Position numbers and translations under genes: made by a program. The notes beneath the pieces were generated by a model that had not been told where the DNA came from, searched no databases, and worked only from the letters and a program-made list of their open reading frames with translations. Below are positions 13,970-27,034 of a stretch of DNA of 64,000 nucleotides, in pieces. Each line of letters starts with the position of its first letter. Position 1 is the stretch's first letter. The stretch is from Glossina fuscipes (Eukaryota > Arthropoda > Insecta > Diptera > Glossinidae): the NCBI RefSeq assembly GCF_014805625.2, contig NW_023998414.1:18209280-18273279 (forward strand), given 5' to 3'.

Positions 13970-16142
13970 AACTAAGTAAAACGCACTCACTTCATCATAA
14001 TGTCTGTAAATTTTAAATTACATAACCGCAAGATCTTATGCATAAACGTAAAATTCAAGCCGCTCAAGCGATCGTTCGATTTGTGCTTTCCATTGTCGGC
14101 CTTTTTGGGGGGACATGAAAATGAAAATTTTTGACTTGAACGCTTGAAAATATCCGATCAACGTTTGTAAATATTTTGAAAAGGTTTCCTGTTAGGCTTT
14201 TTTGCATTTCATTATAAGCATAAGCATTGTGCTCCCTTATGGCGAATAACACATTTTTTGTAAACGTTACGCTAAAATCCCGCTTGCCATAGCTTAACGA
14301 ATAATTTGTAAGACTTAGTTGTAGAACATTTATGTATGCTTTTTTATATATATATATATATATATATCCTCTTGAAACATATTTTCTTTAGCATCGGAAA
14401 CGATTTGCTGAAAAAAATAACAAAAAACAAGAGAAGTTGTGAGTATTAAAAGATCCGCTTTAAAAACCGCATATAATGCTGTCTTGTTTTGTTGTTTTTT
14501 TTTTTTTTTTCAACTAGGGGATAGTAAAATAGATTTGTGGTTAAGTGTTGGAAAAATTTACAATTTCTGCAAACGAAAGCCGCAATAGTTGCAATCCTTG
14601 CTGTTGTCACAACTGTTCATTTTAGCCGAAAACAGTTTTTAGTTGACTGTGAAACCATAACAATATTGAAAAACAAGCTTCATGCAAACAAGCAGAGGGG
14701 ACAAAACTAACTCTATTCCCTCTTTATACATATTGCAAACAAAATAAAATACCAAAAGTCGGTCAACAAAGTTGACATATTTATCCCACGTTTTCTATAG
14801 ACATTCCGTTCGTTTCGCTAAACATCGCATAAATCGAACAAATAGTATACACATCTACACATAATGCATGACAACGATATAGAAACGTTTCAAGTCTTAA
14901 TAATAATCTAAATAATTCACACCCTACCGCTTATTACTTAAACAGCGTATTAAGCTCCTTCTTCGGTAGTTCCTTTTTTAAAGGTATTATTTTTTTAAAG
15001 GTATTTCTTCGTGTGTATGTATACATTCGAAAAAGTCCGGTGGCGCATTGTGTTCAACTCTGAAAAGGCGGTGATTGTCTGAAATTCTTTAAGGATTGGA
15101 AAGTTAACAATTATGAAAACAACTAAAACTATTATCGTCCCGCACAAAGCGGCAAAATCTTCGTAATAAAATCATGAAAATTATATCTTGTTTTCAAGGC
15201 AAACCGTAGTGTTTCAATAAAGCCCCTCATATAGGAGGGACTTCAAAACGTGAACTGTCGTGATTCAAATTTAGAAAAATTAATTTTCTTCATATAAAGA
15301 AATATTGACTTTTCATGAGACAGCCCACATGGAATGGATTGGCCGTTATTCATATTTCATGTGAAAGTAATTTGTTCGGCCAATCTTAGGCGATTAGCCT
15401 TTGTCATCATATATAGCAAATGTTTGCTTTTCATCCTTAGAATATTTATACGATCCCATATCTAAAAAAATGTCAAGCAAACATACCTAATGGCCTTACG
15501 ATTGGACAATGAGATTTGGTCTGAAGGAAGGTTAAAGTCAAGCGTTTATTCGAAGCGACATGAACGCATATCAACGAACAAATTGGTCGTTTGGAGGCTT
15601 TGAATATTCGCTTAACTTAACTTTGTAACAGCTCTTTTTCTAGATGCTTAGACGTTTCTAAATTTTGCGCTCCTTATATTACGTACAGTGATCGCTCCTA
15701 TCCCATATTTAAAACTTATTCGATCACCCTAAGGTCATAAACTAGATTAGTTGCCTTCGACGGGCAAAAAATGTTTAAAAAAAAATTTATATTATTTTGC
15801 TTAGTTGTGGTAAAACGGTTATCTAAGAACATGAGCATGACTTAATTCACTTTGGTTTGGTTTCTTGCTTTATTTTTCACAATTACTTTTGAAGTACATG
15901 GAACAATATTTTACATTTTTTCTGATACCCCTGATGGTGTATGCATGTGTAGTGTTTTTGGGAAGCTGAATATGTTTAGAGACTCTTTAGAATGCAGAAA
16001 AAATCGTTCGTTTTTTGTTACAGTGAAGGTAGATAATTTATTGTTTAACATGCAGAGTTACTTGTGTAAGAAAGCGTATCTCAATCTCAAGTTCTGCAGC
16101 ATATGTCAAAACTGATTTCCTAGACCGAGATTTGCGTGCTTT

Positions 16143-16192
16143 GTGTATGTATGCGTGTATGTGTGTGTGTGTGTGCGTATATATATGTTCAT
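16143..16192. repeat. (TG)n/(TATG)n microsatellite
   Basis: Alternating TG and TATG units grade into a short TA run. Seen directly. Confidence 0.85.
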
Positions 16193-16420
16193 GCAAACAT
16201 GCAAAGAGAACTTTGTATTAAAAAGAAGAAAGTAGTAGAATCATTTTATGTGAAACTATGTAGAGAAAGAAACTTTAATGCTTTTCTCGATTAAAAAAGA
16301 AAAACAAGTTTAAGTTTAACCCAATTCTAGTAAACAAAATGTTCTCTTTTTGGTGCCCATTCTTTCTTTTTTTATGTAGATGCGAATCTTACTTGTCTAA
16401 CCTAATTCTTCTATTTTTGT

Positions 16421-16852
16421 GGGGGGGGGGGGNNNNNNNNNNNNNNNNNNNNNNNNNNNNNNNNNNNNNNNNNNNNNNNNNNNNNNNNNNNNNNNNNNNN
16501 NNNNNNNNNNNNNNNNNNNNNNNNNNNNNNNNNNNNNNNNNNNNNNNNNNNNNNNNNNNNNNNNNNNNNNNNNNNNNNNNNNNNNNNNNNNNNNNNNNNN
16601 NNNNNNNNNNNNNNNNNNNNNNNNNNNNNNNNNNNNNNNNNNNNNNNNNNNNNNNNNNNNNNNNNNNNNNNNNNNNNNNNNNNNNNNNNNNNNNNNNNNN
16701 NNNNNNNNNNNNNNNNNNNNNNNNNNNNNNNNNNNNNNNNNNNNNNNNNNNNNNNNNNNNNNNNNNNNNNNNNNNNNNNNNNNNNNNNNNNNNNNNNNNN
16801 NNNNNNNNNNNNNNNNNNNNNNNNNNNNNNNNAAAAAAAAAAAAAAAAAACA
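16421..16852. other. Assembly gap (400 N) flanked by poly-G and poly-A
   Basis: Bases 16433-16832 are N. Twelve G abut the left edge and eighteen A abut the right edge. Long G runs are otherwise absent from this AT-rich window, so the poly-G may be a sequencing or assembly artefact at the contig end. Sequence and distance across the gap are unknown. Confidence 0.95.
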
Positions 16853-17289
16853 AGGAATAAACGAAAGGTAAAATGACTAACACCTGACATCATTGTCTTC
16901 TACCTTTAAGCATAATGGATGAATGTACGTTAGCTCGGATTGCTGTGTGGAAGTGTGTACTTGCAAATGCGATTTCAAATAGTTTAATTATAATGCAACT
17001 TAAAATCGTATGCGTCATGAACTCATTAACGTTTATTGAAATAAATGAAGAAAGTCTGGTTTTTCTTTGCTCTCGACAACGTAAAAAAAAGGTAGATTAG
17101 TTTTGTCCTTGCGCATGCAATACTCTGCCAAGATTCGATGAATTGTACATAACTAAGAGTGGCAAAGACGGTTCATTAGATCGCTTTAATTGACAATATA
17201 AGGCAGTCTAAACGAACATTTAAACGGCAGGATTAACTCGTACACATATCAAATGTGCACTGCTTAAATTTGCACCTATCCTTAGCTAG

Positions 17290-17577
17290 TAAATGCCTTT
17301 TATACACCACTACTTACACCACTTCTGGTACATGGTAGGCCCTTCGACCTTTCCGCCAAATTTAAAGGTGATAGCTTCATTTTTTTGGCCAGGAAAATTC
17401 TTATAACAGACATTATACACGCGGATAGACGGACATGCTTATATAGAATCAGAATTTTATGCTGAGCAAAAATACATACACATTAAGCAGTCTCTAAAGC
17501 CACTTTCTGGATGCTGCAAATGTCTTGATGAAATCAATATATTCCTTCCATCCTTCCGTGATGGGTATAAAAGGTTG
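17290..17577 (+). mobile_element. DINE-1/Helentron-like dispersed repeat
   Basis: A relatively clear copy. It opens with a TATACACCACTACTTACACC phrase. It then carries GATAGACGGACATGCTTATA, the phrase that in fly DINE-1 elements sits beside the GACGGACATG block, and a CTTTCTGGATGCTGC segment. It ends with the GATGGGTATAAAA terminal signature. Orientation is given with GGGTATA at the right. There is no coding capacity, so it would depend on another element's enzyme. Confidence 0.55.
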
Positions 17578-18397
17578 TGATAATTGGTAATTCATTCAAA
17601 AGTAATTCCATTTTAGAGTATCACTTCGTCTCGGTTGGTCCTACCAATAAATTTGGGTTGTTTCTGTTTCTTAAATGGTTTACTCGTTCCCGGCCCGGCT
17701 CGGCAGATCTTGTCAAACATTTTTCCGGAGAGAGTTTGGCAGGAAAGATTTGATGCGTCCATCGTATAGCGCCAACGTTTCCACATTCGACTGACGTTTA
17801 TTTCACTTTTTGCAGATCTTTCTGAACGTGATGTAAGACTGATTTCACTAGGGACTTGCGATAATCACTTCTTTCAAATTTTCTCGTTGAGAAATCGCAA
17901 AGCTTTACATGAATGGCTCTCATAATGGTTTTTACAAAGTGGCGGACATTTGGTGTAAGAAAACTCATACATTCATTTGAAAGATGAAAGGTGTCGTGAG
18001 AAAACTCCACTTCACATACTTTTAATTCGCCGCTATGTACCGTAATATTTAATTGAATACTTTTTTATGTATTTGTAAAAGTGCAATACATATACACATT
18101 TGAAAATGGCATAAAGCAGATCTATCTCCCAAGATAGAGCGATACATATAAACGAGAATTTATTAAACCATTGCATGTATTAAAGGTTATTGCGATGACA
18201 TTTTTTAAATTGATTATGATAATTAATAAAGACGTGTTTCTCGATATGATTTGCAGCGAATTGGAAACCACCCCTTCATGGGGTTATCTGTTACGGTGGA
18301 ATTGTAATAAAAACTCCTATTAAATTACTTAAATGTTTTTCGTTTCTCTTTCCATTTTAATTGTTATTGTATTGTTATTGTTCTTTTCTATTTTCAG
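17578..18397. other. Intron sequence upstream of UBL3 exon
   Basis: No exon is recognised between the repeat and the splice acceptor at 18391-18397 (TTTTCAG). A T-rich stretch with TATTGTTATTG units at about 18361-18397 forms the polypyrimidine tract. Confidence 0.6.
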
Positions 18398-18506
18398 ATA
18401 AATTTACGTTTAATACTCGTTAGTGGCAAAACAAAAGAATTCCTATTCAATCCAACAGACTCAGCCGGTGATATAGCACAAACAGTATTCGATAATTGGC
18501 CTGAGG
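18398..18506 (+). CDS. UBL3 exon, N-terminal half of ubiquitin fold
   Basis: Encodes 36 residues starting INLRLILVSGKTKEFLF and ending TVFDNWPE, plus the first base of the next codon. The acceptor is TTTTCAG at 18391-18397 and the donor GTATGT starts at 18507. In vertebrate UBL3 the residue before INLRL is Met, preceded by a short N-terminal tail. I looked upstream for a GA(C/T)ATG followed by GT and found no convincing candidate. Confidence 0.95.
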
Positions 18507-18995
18507 GTATGTATGAGTTACATTGCTAATTGACTTATTTTCCTTTCATAATCACACAAACCGCACAAGTACCTAAAATTTGGATGAAACTCTTGGATTT
18601 TCGCAACATGCGCTCTCCTTGCCCAGGATAGAAACCGTTATATGACAAATATATTATAATTTGAAAATATAGTATTCCGAGCGTAAACATGTTACAATTG
18701 CTCCAATATTTTTCATTTAATCACATCGCATTCTCATTCTGAATGTCGTAAACGTTCAAAAGCAAAAAAAAAAAAAAAAAAAACAAGAAACAAAACCTCT
18801 CAGGAATATTAACACAAAGCGCGAAGGGACATGAACATGAAAAAATTGTATATTTTTTGTATATATATTGCATCCATTGTTTAGCAGCTTTCTCAGCTGG
18901 ACGGTGAAGTAGGTACGTCCTCTTTACATTTGTGAAAAGTAAAGTGGCTTGCAATACTTTGCTATAAAAGTGGATTGTATTTCTTGAAAAAGCAA

Positions 18996-19034
<39 letters not shown>

Positions 19035-19104
19035 TTGATTGGTCGACTACAGCAAAACGGCTGGTTCGTTAGCTGCAAAAGCAGAGAAAAACATTTACAT
19101 CCAC

Positions 19105-19138
<34 letters not shown>

Positions 19139-22100
19139 CAACTTTTGCAATAGCATTTTTTTTTTTTTTTTTGTTGTAAAATTTTTTAACAAAACTCTCT
19201 ATCTATCTATTCAATTAATAATGATAAATAAACTTTGAATAAAATATTTTCATTGAAATTTAATCACAAATATACTCCTATTACAAGTTTACAAAACTGT
19301 CTCTGCCTATCTCTATAAACAAGAGAATGAATACACATACACCTTTATACATGTGCACGTACATCCATACACCGTAAATGTAATGTTTATGTTTTTAATT
19401 ACCCGCGTAAGTATAAATTAATACATATTTAAATTTAACGACAACTGCAACGGCAGGAAAAGCAAAAAAGAAAGAAAAAAAAAACCAAAAACAAAGGCAA
19501 TTGCATGCAATTATAATCAACAGTTTCTCTCTCAATGTTGTTGTAGGTCCAGGTGTTTAAATGTTTATAAAAAGTTTATCGAGTGCAAGCGATACAACGA
19601 ATTTAAAAAAAAAAAAAAATAAAAATAAAAAAATTAAAAAAACTTTTTTTCATAATAAAAACAGAAAATGAGCAAAAAAAAAAAAAGCTGAAGGAAAGAA
19701 AAAAATGTAAAAACCGGTAAAATTTACAACAAATATTACATTTAAACGCACAACAATAATAACAAATAGAGTAACGGAGATATATACGCACACCCACATG
19801 ACTAAGTGTAATATAAAGTGCGTGCAAAAATGTGATATGTGATCCGTTTGAAAGAAATTTGCTACACTCATCTATACTTCTGTTCTCGCATATGTAACGA
19901 AAATCGAACATCAAAAATCAAAAGAATCGTGCAAAACCCCGATAAAATAGCTATAGCTAACCCTGCTTCATCACATGTATTCTCAGAGGGTCGAAAAATG
20001 AGGCAAAAAGTTTCAAATCGTCTCATATACAAATGCATACGAGTATAGAAATGCTTAGTTGCATTGCTGTGATCAAATCGAAAGTCGCACTAATAGCGTT
20101 TCACCAAGAGGCGCTCTTCGAGGTGCTGGGACATTTGAAATCACTTAAAAATTTGCAATGGACACGACTAGTAATTGAACTCGCGGAATGAATAAAAGAA
20201 TTTACCCAAGGACAAGTCGCCTTGCTGTGATGGATAAGTTTTGCAAGTCACAAAAATTGAAATCAAATTATTTATGTGACACATCTCAGGATATTCAATG
20301 TCTACGAAAATACATGTACAAAACGAAAGAACTAAATCGACTATAGTAAGCAAACAGCTGCCTAAACCCATTTAGCGTTTACACAATCATATATCTTCGG
20401 GACATATTTGGTGGACATTGGTTTTAGATGGTAGAAATGTAGCAATTTCCACCAAACTGTTAATGAGACTCTTATGTAAAATGCGGTTCGTAATACACGA
20501 AAAAACATGAATTACATGGGTGTCGCAAAAAATGCGATTTGCATGGAAAGCTAGTAAGAGTGAGGTTTTTTTTAATTATCGGGATATATCCGAAAGCGAG
20601 GTCCGATGTCGTGAACGCGTTCATGAGAAAGAAAAATACTATTCGTTGATTTTTTCTAACTGGTTAAACTCGAAGGAACAACGCGCTCACTAGCACGACC
20701 ATAATATGAAGGCGAGGCAAGAGGCATTTCAGAGATTTTCAAAGTTGATGCATTGTAATGTGCCGCCAAACACATTTACTTGCAAAATTTAAACCAGCAA
20801 TCAGAGCATGGATTCGCATGTGTCGGTCCCCACGAGTGGTCGTCTAAATATCATCCCCTCGTCTAACGGAAGTAATAAAAAAATAAAACTCCTTAGGTCT
20901 TTCGTCAAAAAGGTCGGATGGCGCAATTGATAAACGCACGTGTCATTGTCGGCCGTAATGGGGTGGTTTCATATCCTGCCAAACATAACACTCAATAGAC
21001 GATTGCGCTCAAGACATACACGCACGGAAACCCTTACGGAGACAGACGGACCGTCGAAACTTTCTGATGTTTTGGTTCGGGTTACTCTACATCCGGCCCT
21101 ACCCTATGGCCGAAATCAAAACGAAACCAAAAAGTCATCCAACGCAAACTTTATCCTTTACGGCAGTCAAGTCGTGTGATCGAAGTTAGCACACCACTGC
21201 AGATAGTAGAACATATTTACCGATTGAAAAAATTTCGATTTGACTTACGAGTACATATGCAATTAATCGAGTCGTGCAATTTCTACATTAGTGCTTGCAA
21301 TGATAGGTGTACAAGATTCGACGCAAAACAAGCAAGCGTTATAGCTTTCCTATCGGATGTTTTTTTTTTCTTGTTCGTATTTTTTAAAAATAATTAACAA
21401 ATTGTGAAAAGTGTTTAAATTTTATATAATTTATGGAGACAACAAAAAATAACTATATAATTAATTTCAAAATAAAAAACATGACATAATTTTAAACACG
21501 CTTACTAACCGGTGGAGAAGGGCTTATTGGATTCATGCATGCATTTATTCGTTCACCTTTATTCTCTAAGTTGTTTTTTTTTTCTCTTTTTTTTTTTCGC
21601 TTCAACTCAATATCAAATTTATTACCTTAGGTCATGAAATGAGAAACAAAAAAAAAAAAAAAGAGAAAGAAAGCAATCACACAAACACACATACGTAAAC
21701 GAACACAATTTAAAAAAAAAAAAAAAAAAAAAAAAACTTTAATTTAAACTTTGACATCACACAATTTATTCGTTTGTTCACCGTCCATTCATTCACTTAG
21801 TTATTCCATCGTTATTCAGTCATTCATTCAACTGTAACTTGAAACCATTACCAAACATGTAGAGAACAAGAAAGAAAAAAACGCAAAAAGGAAACTTTAC
21901 CAGGGAAGCAATCAGAAGACAGACAAGTAACAAAAATTCATCTACAAAAGTGTTAACATCAAACTGCACTTCCTGAAGGAATATACTGCATATACATATA
22001 TATATATATATAACGAGATGATTGCACGCAAAGTGTGGCCTATACTACGCTGTCGTCCTGTAAATCTCCATTCTTCTTGCATGTACTAATAAAAGGGATA

Positions 22101-22301
22101 ATAAACCATACGCATAGCATACCAAAACGAGCGAGCATACCCGATGGCCTACATGCTTATAAATATCTACCAGAGTCCAGTTAGTCAACTGTTATACGGT
22201 AGCATTAACACATATTTTACCATCTGATTACAATCCAGTAACTACAGGTATACCATCGACCACATGAACCCATTAACGTTGATTTTCCTTTCTTTCTCTC
22301 T

Positions 22302-22361
<60 letters not shown>

Positions 22362-24651
22362 TTCTAGCTCGCTCTAGCTCACTCTTGGCCTTGCACTCTC
22401 GCTACAACCGTTCGTTTTTTCTCCCCCATGCCCACCTCTCGCTTTTAACAATTTTGTACTTTTCGTATAACGTAAAAGCAAGAATAAATGCCCTTTTATA
22501 ACTGACTTTAATTAACGCAATAAGTTTCTTAATAATAACTATTCTCTCTTATTGTCTCTATATAGATAAATAAATCAACGATAAATGCCATTTTTTGCAC
22601 CTGCGCTTATTGAAAATGGAAATTAGAAATCTACCCGTCTATCCGCCCATTCGGAGACATCGAGCGAAAAAATATGATTCCTTATTGTAGCAACATATCC
22701 CTGAGCCATGTTAACTTTCAGAAAATCGAGACAATTTTTATGTTATGAACACAAGTTAGAAAATTAGAAGCGTCTTTAAGACGAATCTTTGAAATCCAAT
22801 AACGTCTTAGCAATCGGAAAACTTTCTTCCCAGTTGTGATTAGCTTCCAGTTAAGATCAACCCTTCTTCCAACCGAATTGTCTAGTGCTTGTTATCAAAC
22901 CCGAGTACGTCAGCAATAATGCTTAAGAATTCTTCTTTTATCTATTTTCAACCTTGAACTTTCGAACTAAGGTAAATTAAATACATTAAAGTCCCCAATG
23001 TGTATCCCAATTATTCTTGCAATGTTAGGGATTATCCCAACTTCTAGATTATAGTCACGGAAAATTCATCTAATTTTTATTACGATTCGCAATGAAGTTT
23101 CCTTATGGCGCTACGAGGTCTTTGATATCGCAACTAATTTTCAATTATTAAAAAAAAAAAAAAAAATACTTCAAATTTTAACTTGTCTGCACTTCAAATG
23201 CGAACTTGTTGGGAAATCCTCCACCTGACTTTCAAGTTGGGACTATGAGACACTGTAACGTGTGAACTTTCTTTTGTGTTTTTTATCTTTTCAATTCTAT
23301 TCTATTTGAGATTAAGTTCGTACCTCTGAATTGCGGTTTTTAGATTAGCATAAGTCTTATTCACAATTCTTAGAACATCTGTTTGCAAATTATTTACAGA
23401 AATTAGCTTCAATCACCTTTGTCGTCTGGTCCGTTCGAATATTGCAAGTCGTCGTTCGATTGACTCGATTGACTTTGCATTAAAATAAGATTCAATGTCA
23501 ATTTTCTTCTAAACGTATTCAAAGAATCATCGAAGGATTTCAGAGTCAGTGGAAAAAGGTCGATCAGCTTATGAGTTAGGCAAACGTTTTATTAATAACA
23601 TGAAAGGTGTTATTAATTCGATCTAGAGAACTGCAGCTGTCGTTCAATTAAAAGGCTTTTAAGAATTAAGAATTAAAAGGATTTTATAAATGGCTTGCCG
23701 GTTAGAGGTTGAAGCGTATTTAACATCGAAACAGTTGAACGGGAACGAGCAAAGCATTTGCATGCTGCAGATTTTGGTAAAGCTTTTCTAGCATTTCAAG
23801 TGCCGCGCATATTTGCATAAGTCTACGAAACTTCATCGCCTTTGTTGAGCTGATATTAGAAAATATTAAAAAATTTTTATCGGAATTTGGTCTTATTTTC
23901 AAAACGTAATTATTTTCGGCTGAATTTATCGAAATGTAAAAAAAATGTTTCTTTTTTTTTTTTCTAAACATGTACTGGCTACAGTTGACAGACGGATATG
24001 CGGACTGGCAAGCAAATATGATTAAAGCAATTCAAAGTAGCGTTCTTATCAAAAACATGTTTTCTTATATGTATGCCAGCGAACGTACGAAGAACTCTCA
24101 GAATTTACATATATATATATATATATTAGTAACGATAAAATAATAAAAATCTCCCCCCCGTACTGATAATTGATGTCCATAAATATAAGTCAATTAAAAG
24201 CGAATATGAAAAGTTCAAAGTTTCATTTAAATTAATTTTTCTCGCCATTACTTTGTTTTCAGTTGTGTTTTATTTATTTATTTATTTATTTTTTTTTTTC
24301 ATTCATTTTTTCATTCTTTTAACCATTAAGACATCATTCAATTGTTGCTTCACTGCAAATCACAAGCAAAAGTTGCTTAACTTTTTCACATTATTTTGTA
24401 GAATTCCATGAAACTTAGTATTGATTAGCACGTGATTTGATTAACATATATCTTCAGCTGATTCCTGCGGTACGTAAGACAAACGGTGAACTGCGAGAAA
24501 ATCCGAAGTTCGAAAGAATTCGAATCACAGGCACTTTTGAGGTTACTCTTGAGGTAGTTTTCTTCCTCCACGTCTGTAATGGTTGCGGATCTAAAGATGC
24601 GCATGTCGTTGATAACCTGCAAATTTAACGGCATCTTGACTACGTACGTAG

Positions 24652-24685
<34 letters not shown>

Positions 24686-25643
24686 GGTGAAAAATGATTC
24701 TTTTCGTATTCCAACTATGACCCTCTCTTCATTTTCGCGATTCGGTCGTAAACATTGGGGTTAACCGAAAAATATATCCTTAAGAACTTCTCTGTCGCGT
24801 AGCCCTCATGTGTAGATCTCTTTCGTGAGGGCTTTTGAAAAGTTTCTGTCTTTTTCTTCTCGTTTTTGGGCTGCATCGTGGTGCTTGTTCTTTTAATGTT
24901 TCAAACTGTCAATAATTTCACAAAAGTTAGTGCTTAGCCATTTTACAAGTTATGTTAGTTGAAGGTCTTATGTAAATTTCAAATTAGAATAAAAGAATGC
25001 TATGGGATCATCAATCGCAATGGCCAATGAGTGAAGGCAATACACCAGAATAAAGGAGGACAAGAGTATATCAATCGTCCAACATATTAATTAAGACTCA
25101 AATTTCAAATGTAAAAGAATTGGATAGCTTAGGCATGTACTTTCTACGAACGCATTTAACCATGCCACAAAAGAAGCATAAGGCCGTCTTTATGCAGTAG
25201 AGTTAGATTGATAGCTTGATATAAATCTCTGTTTAGGAAGAATATGAATGCTAGTCTGTTACAAAAAGTTTGCTAACACAAATAACGATTGAATGCAATT
25301 CGCTACGTTACACTACACTAACGCGTAGAACAGTGAGATAGTTTTATGGATTATGGGAATTTTTTTTTTTTTTAATAACCTTATCGCTATTATTGATCGG
25401 TTGTGAAATAACTTTTGGTTGATTGTCGCGAAAACGGGTAATACGAGCTGGGCGAAGCAAGTTCATGGTACATTAAAGGAAATAAAGAAATAATCTTGGC
25501 ATGCAATCCCAATCCTGTCTGCCCGTCTCCGTTAACCTTCGTATTTATACCAATTTAATATTTAATAGTCTTCGCCCTCCCTCCCTCCCTCCTTCCTTTC
25601 ACTGATTTTTTCGATCAGTTTCTCTTTCCTCCCTCTCTCACTG

Positions 25644-25674
<31 letters not shown>

Positions 25675-26629
25675 GCCTCTCTCGCTATTTCCATATATAT
25701 GACGTCGTTACAAAAATTGAGGAGTTTATAAAATATGCTAACTTGGACGACTTAAACAAGAAGAAGACTTTTTGCACGTACATTACTCGATTCTCGCATA
25801 CCTAGTATTCGTGCATATTCGTTATCTATACGCTGTTGAACGCAGTTCATATTTGGCCAAAATTTTGGAAAAAGTAGAAAATGATATGGAGAAGTTTTTT
25901 TTTTTTTTTTTTTATCAACAACGTCATAGCATCTATCGGTAAAATCATCAGATGGGCACAACCAACTCAAAGACATATATAAACGTGCTAACACAGGCAA
26001 CGAAGAAGTAAACAAATAAATGAATTCCCCCATGCAGCAGCAGCAGCAGTAGCAGTAGCAGCAGTTGCAAACAACAGCAACCGAATTGAGGCACATAAAC
26101 GGAAAACAACCGCTGCAAAGTATTTTAATGCAAATTTAAAATTAACACGTACTCCTTATATATGCGAATGTACGTAGAAGGCATATAAATATATGAACAT
26201 AGACGACGTGCTGGCAGTCAGAGTTGGAGCTGAATAATGAAATGAAAATAGAGATGTATGCATCAACAATAACAACAATGCCAACAGCAATAATAATAAT
26301 AATAATAATAATAACAATAATGAAGCAAGCGGCCACAACAACATAGCAATGAATTGAGGCGAGTGGTTCTGTTGTTGTAATCATAACATTCAATTAAAAT
26401 TCATCGCATGAGATACAATTTTGTTTTTCTTTGTCTTTTTTACTTTGGCAAATGATCAATCAATCAGTCAGCCATTTACTCATTCATTCATTCATTCGTT
26501 CATTCATTCGTTCGTTCGTTCGTTCGTTCGTTCGTTCGTTTGTTCGTTCGTTTCGGATAGAAATACAATGCAATGACAGTGAAGAGTGAGTGAGTAAGAG
26601 AAACAGAGAGAGAGTGAAAGAGAGGGAGG

Positions 26630-26666
<37 letters not shown>

Positions 26667-27001
26667 TTTGCGCAACAGAACAGGACATTGCTATTGAGTT
26701 TGTTTAACTTCACAATATTTTAATGGAGAAATGCTGTTATGTAGCAACAGCAGCAATAATAACAGGACACAAGCAAGAACAACAAGAGCAAAAAAAAAAC
26801 TGAAAAGTGGCATGCTGTGGTACTCAGCGCTGCATTATACCGGCATGTTTTCGCACCGCTTGACTTGTTATAGCATTTTATGCACAATTTAATATGTGTA
26901 AATGTATGTATAAAAATAAACCGATTCACTTACGCCTATACACAAATTGATATATAAACAGGCCTATACGCACACATTCACATATATACGTTAATTTATT
27001 G

Positions 27002-27034
<33 letters not shown>

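Larger units (their letters stand above)
13227..17289. other. No gene seen; microsatellite-rich, contains a gap
   Basis: The stretch carries compound microsatellites (13771-13832 TA/CA; 13906-13969 TTC then ATC), a TA run at 14346-14367, a TG/TATG run at about 16143-16192 and the first assembly gap. Open frames reported across the gap are artefacts of translating N. I see no exon. Confidence 0.55.

Noticed and set aside
16339..16893. Four long open frames across the first gap
   Set aside because: They are translations of N and of the flanking poly-G and poly-A.
20905..20975. A functional tRNA gene
   Set aside because: The stems do not pair and no normal anticodon arm forms. Kept only as a weak SINE-like call.
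24437..24628. Plus frame with a CNGC motif and FEVTLE phrase
   Set aside because: Considered as a small redox or selenoprotein exon, but only a few residues agree and the opposite strand is equally open.
26484..26713. Minus-strand frames rich in Asn-Glu-Arg-Thr and Ser-Leu
   Set aside because: They are three readings of the GTTC/ATTC and GA microsatellites, with no gene context.
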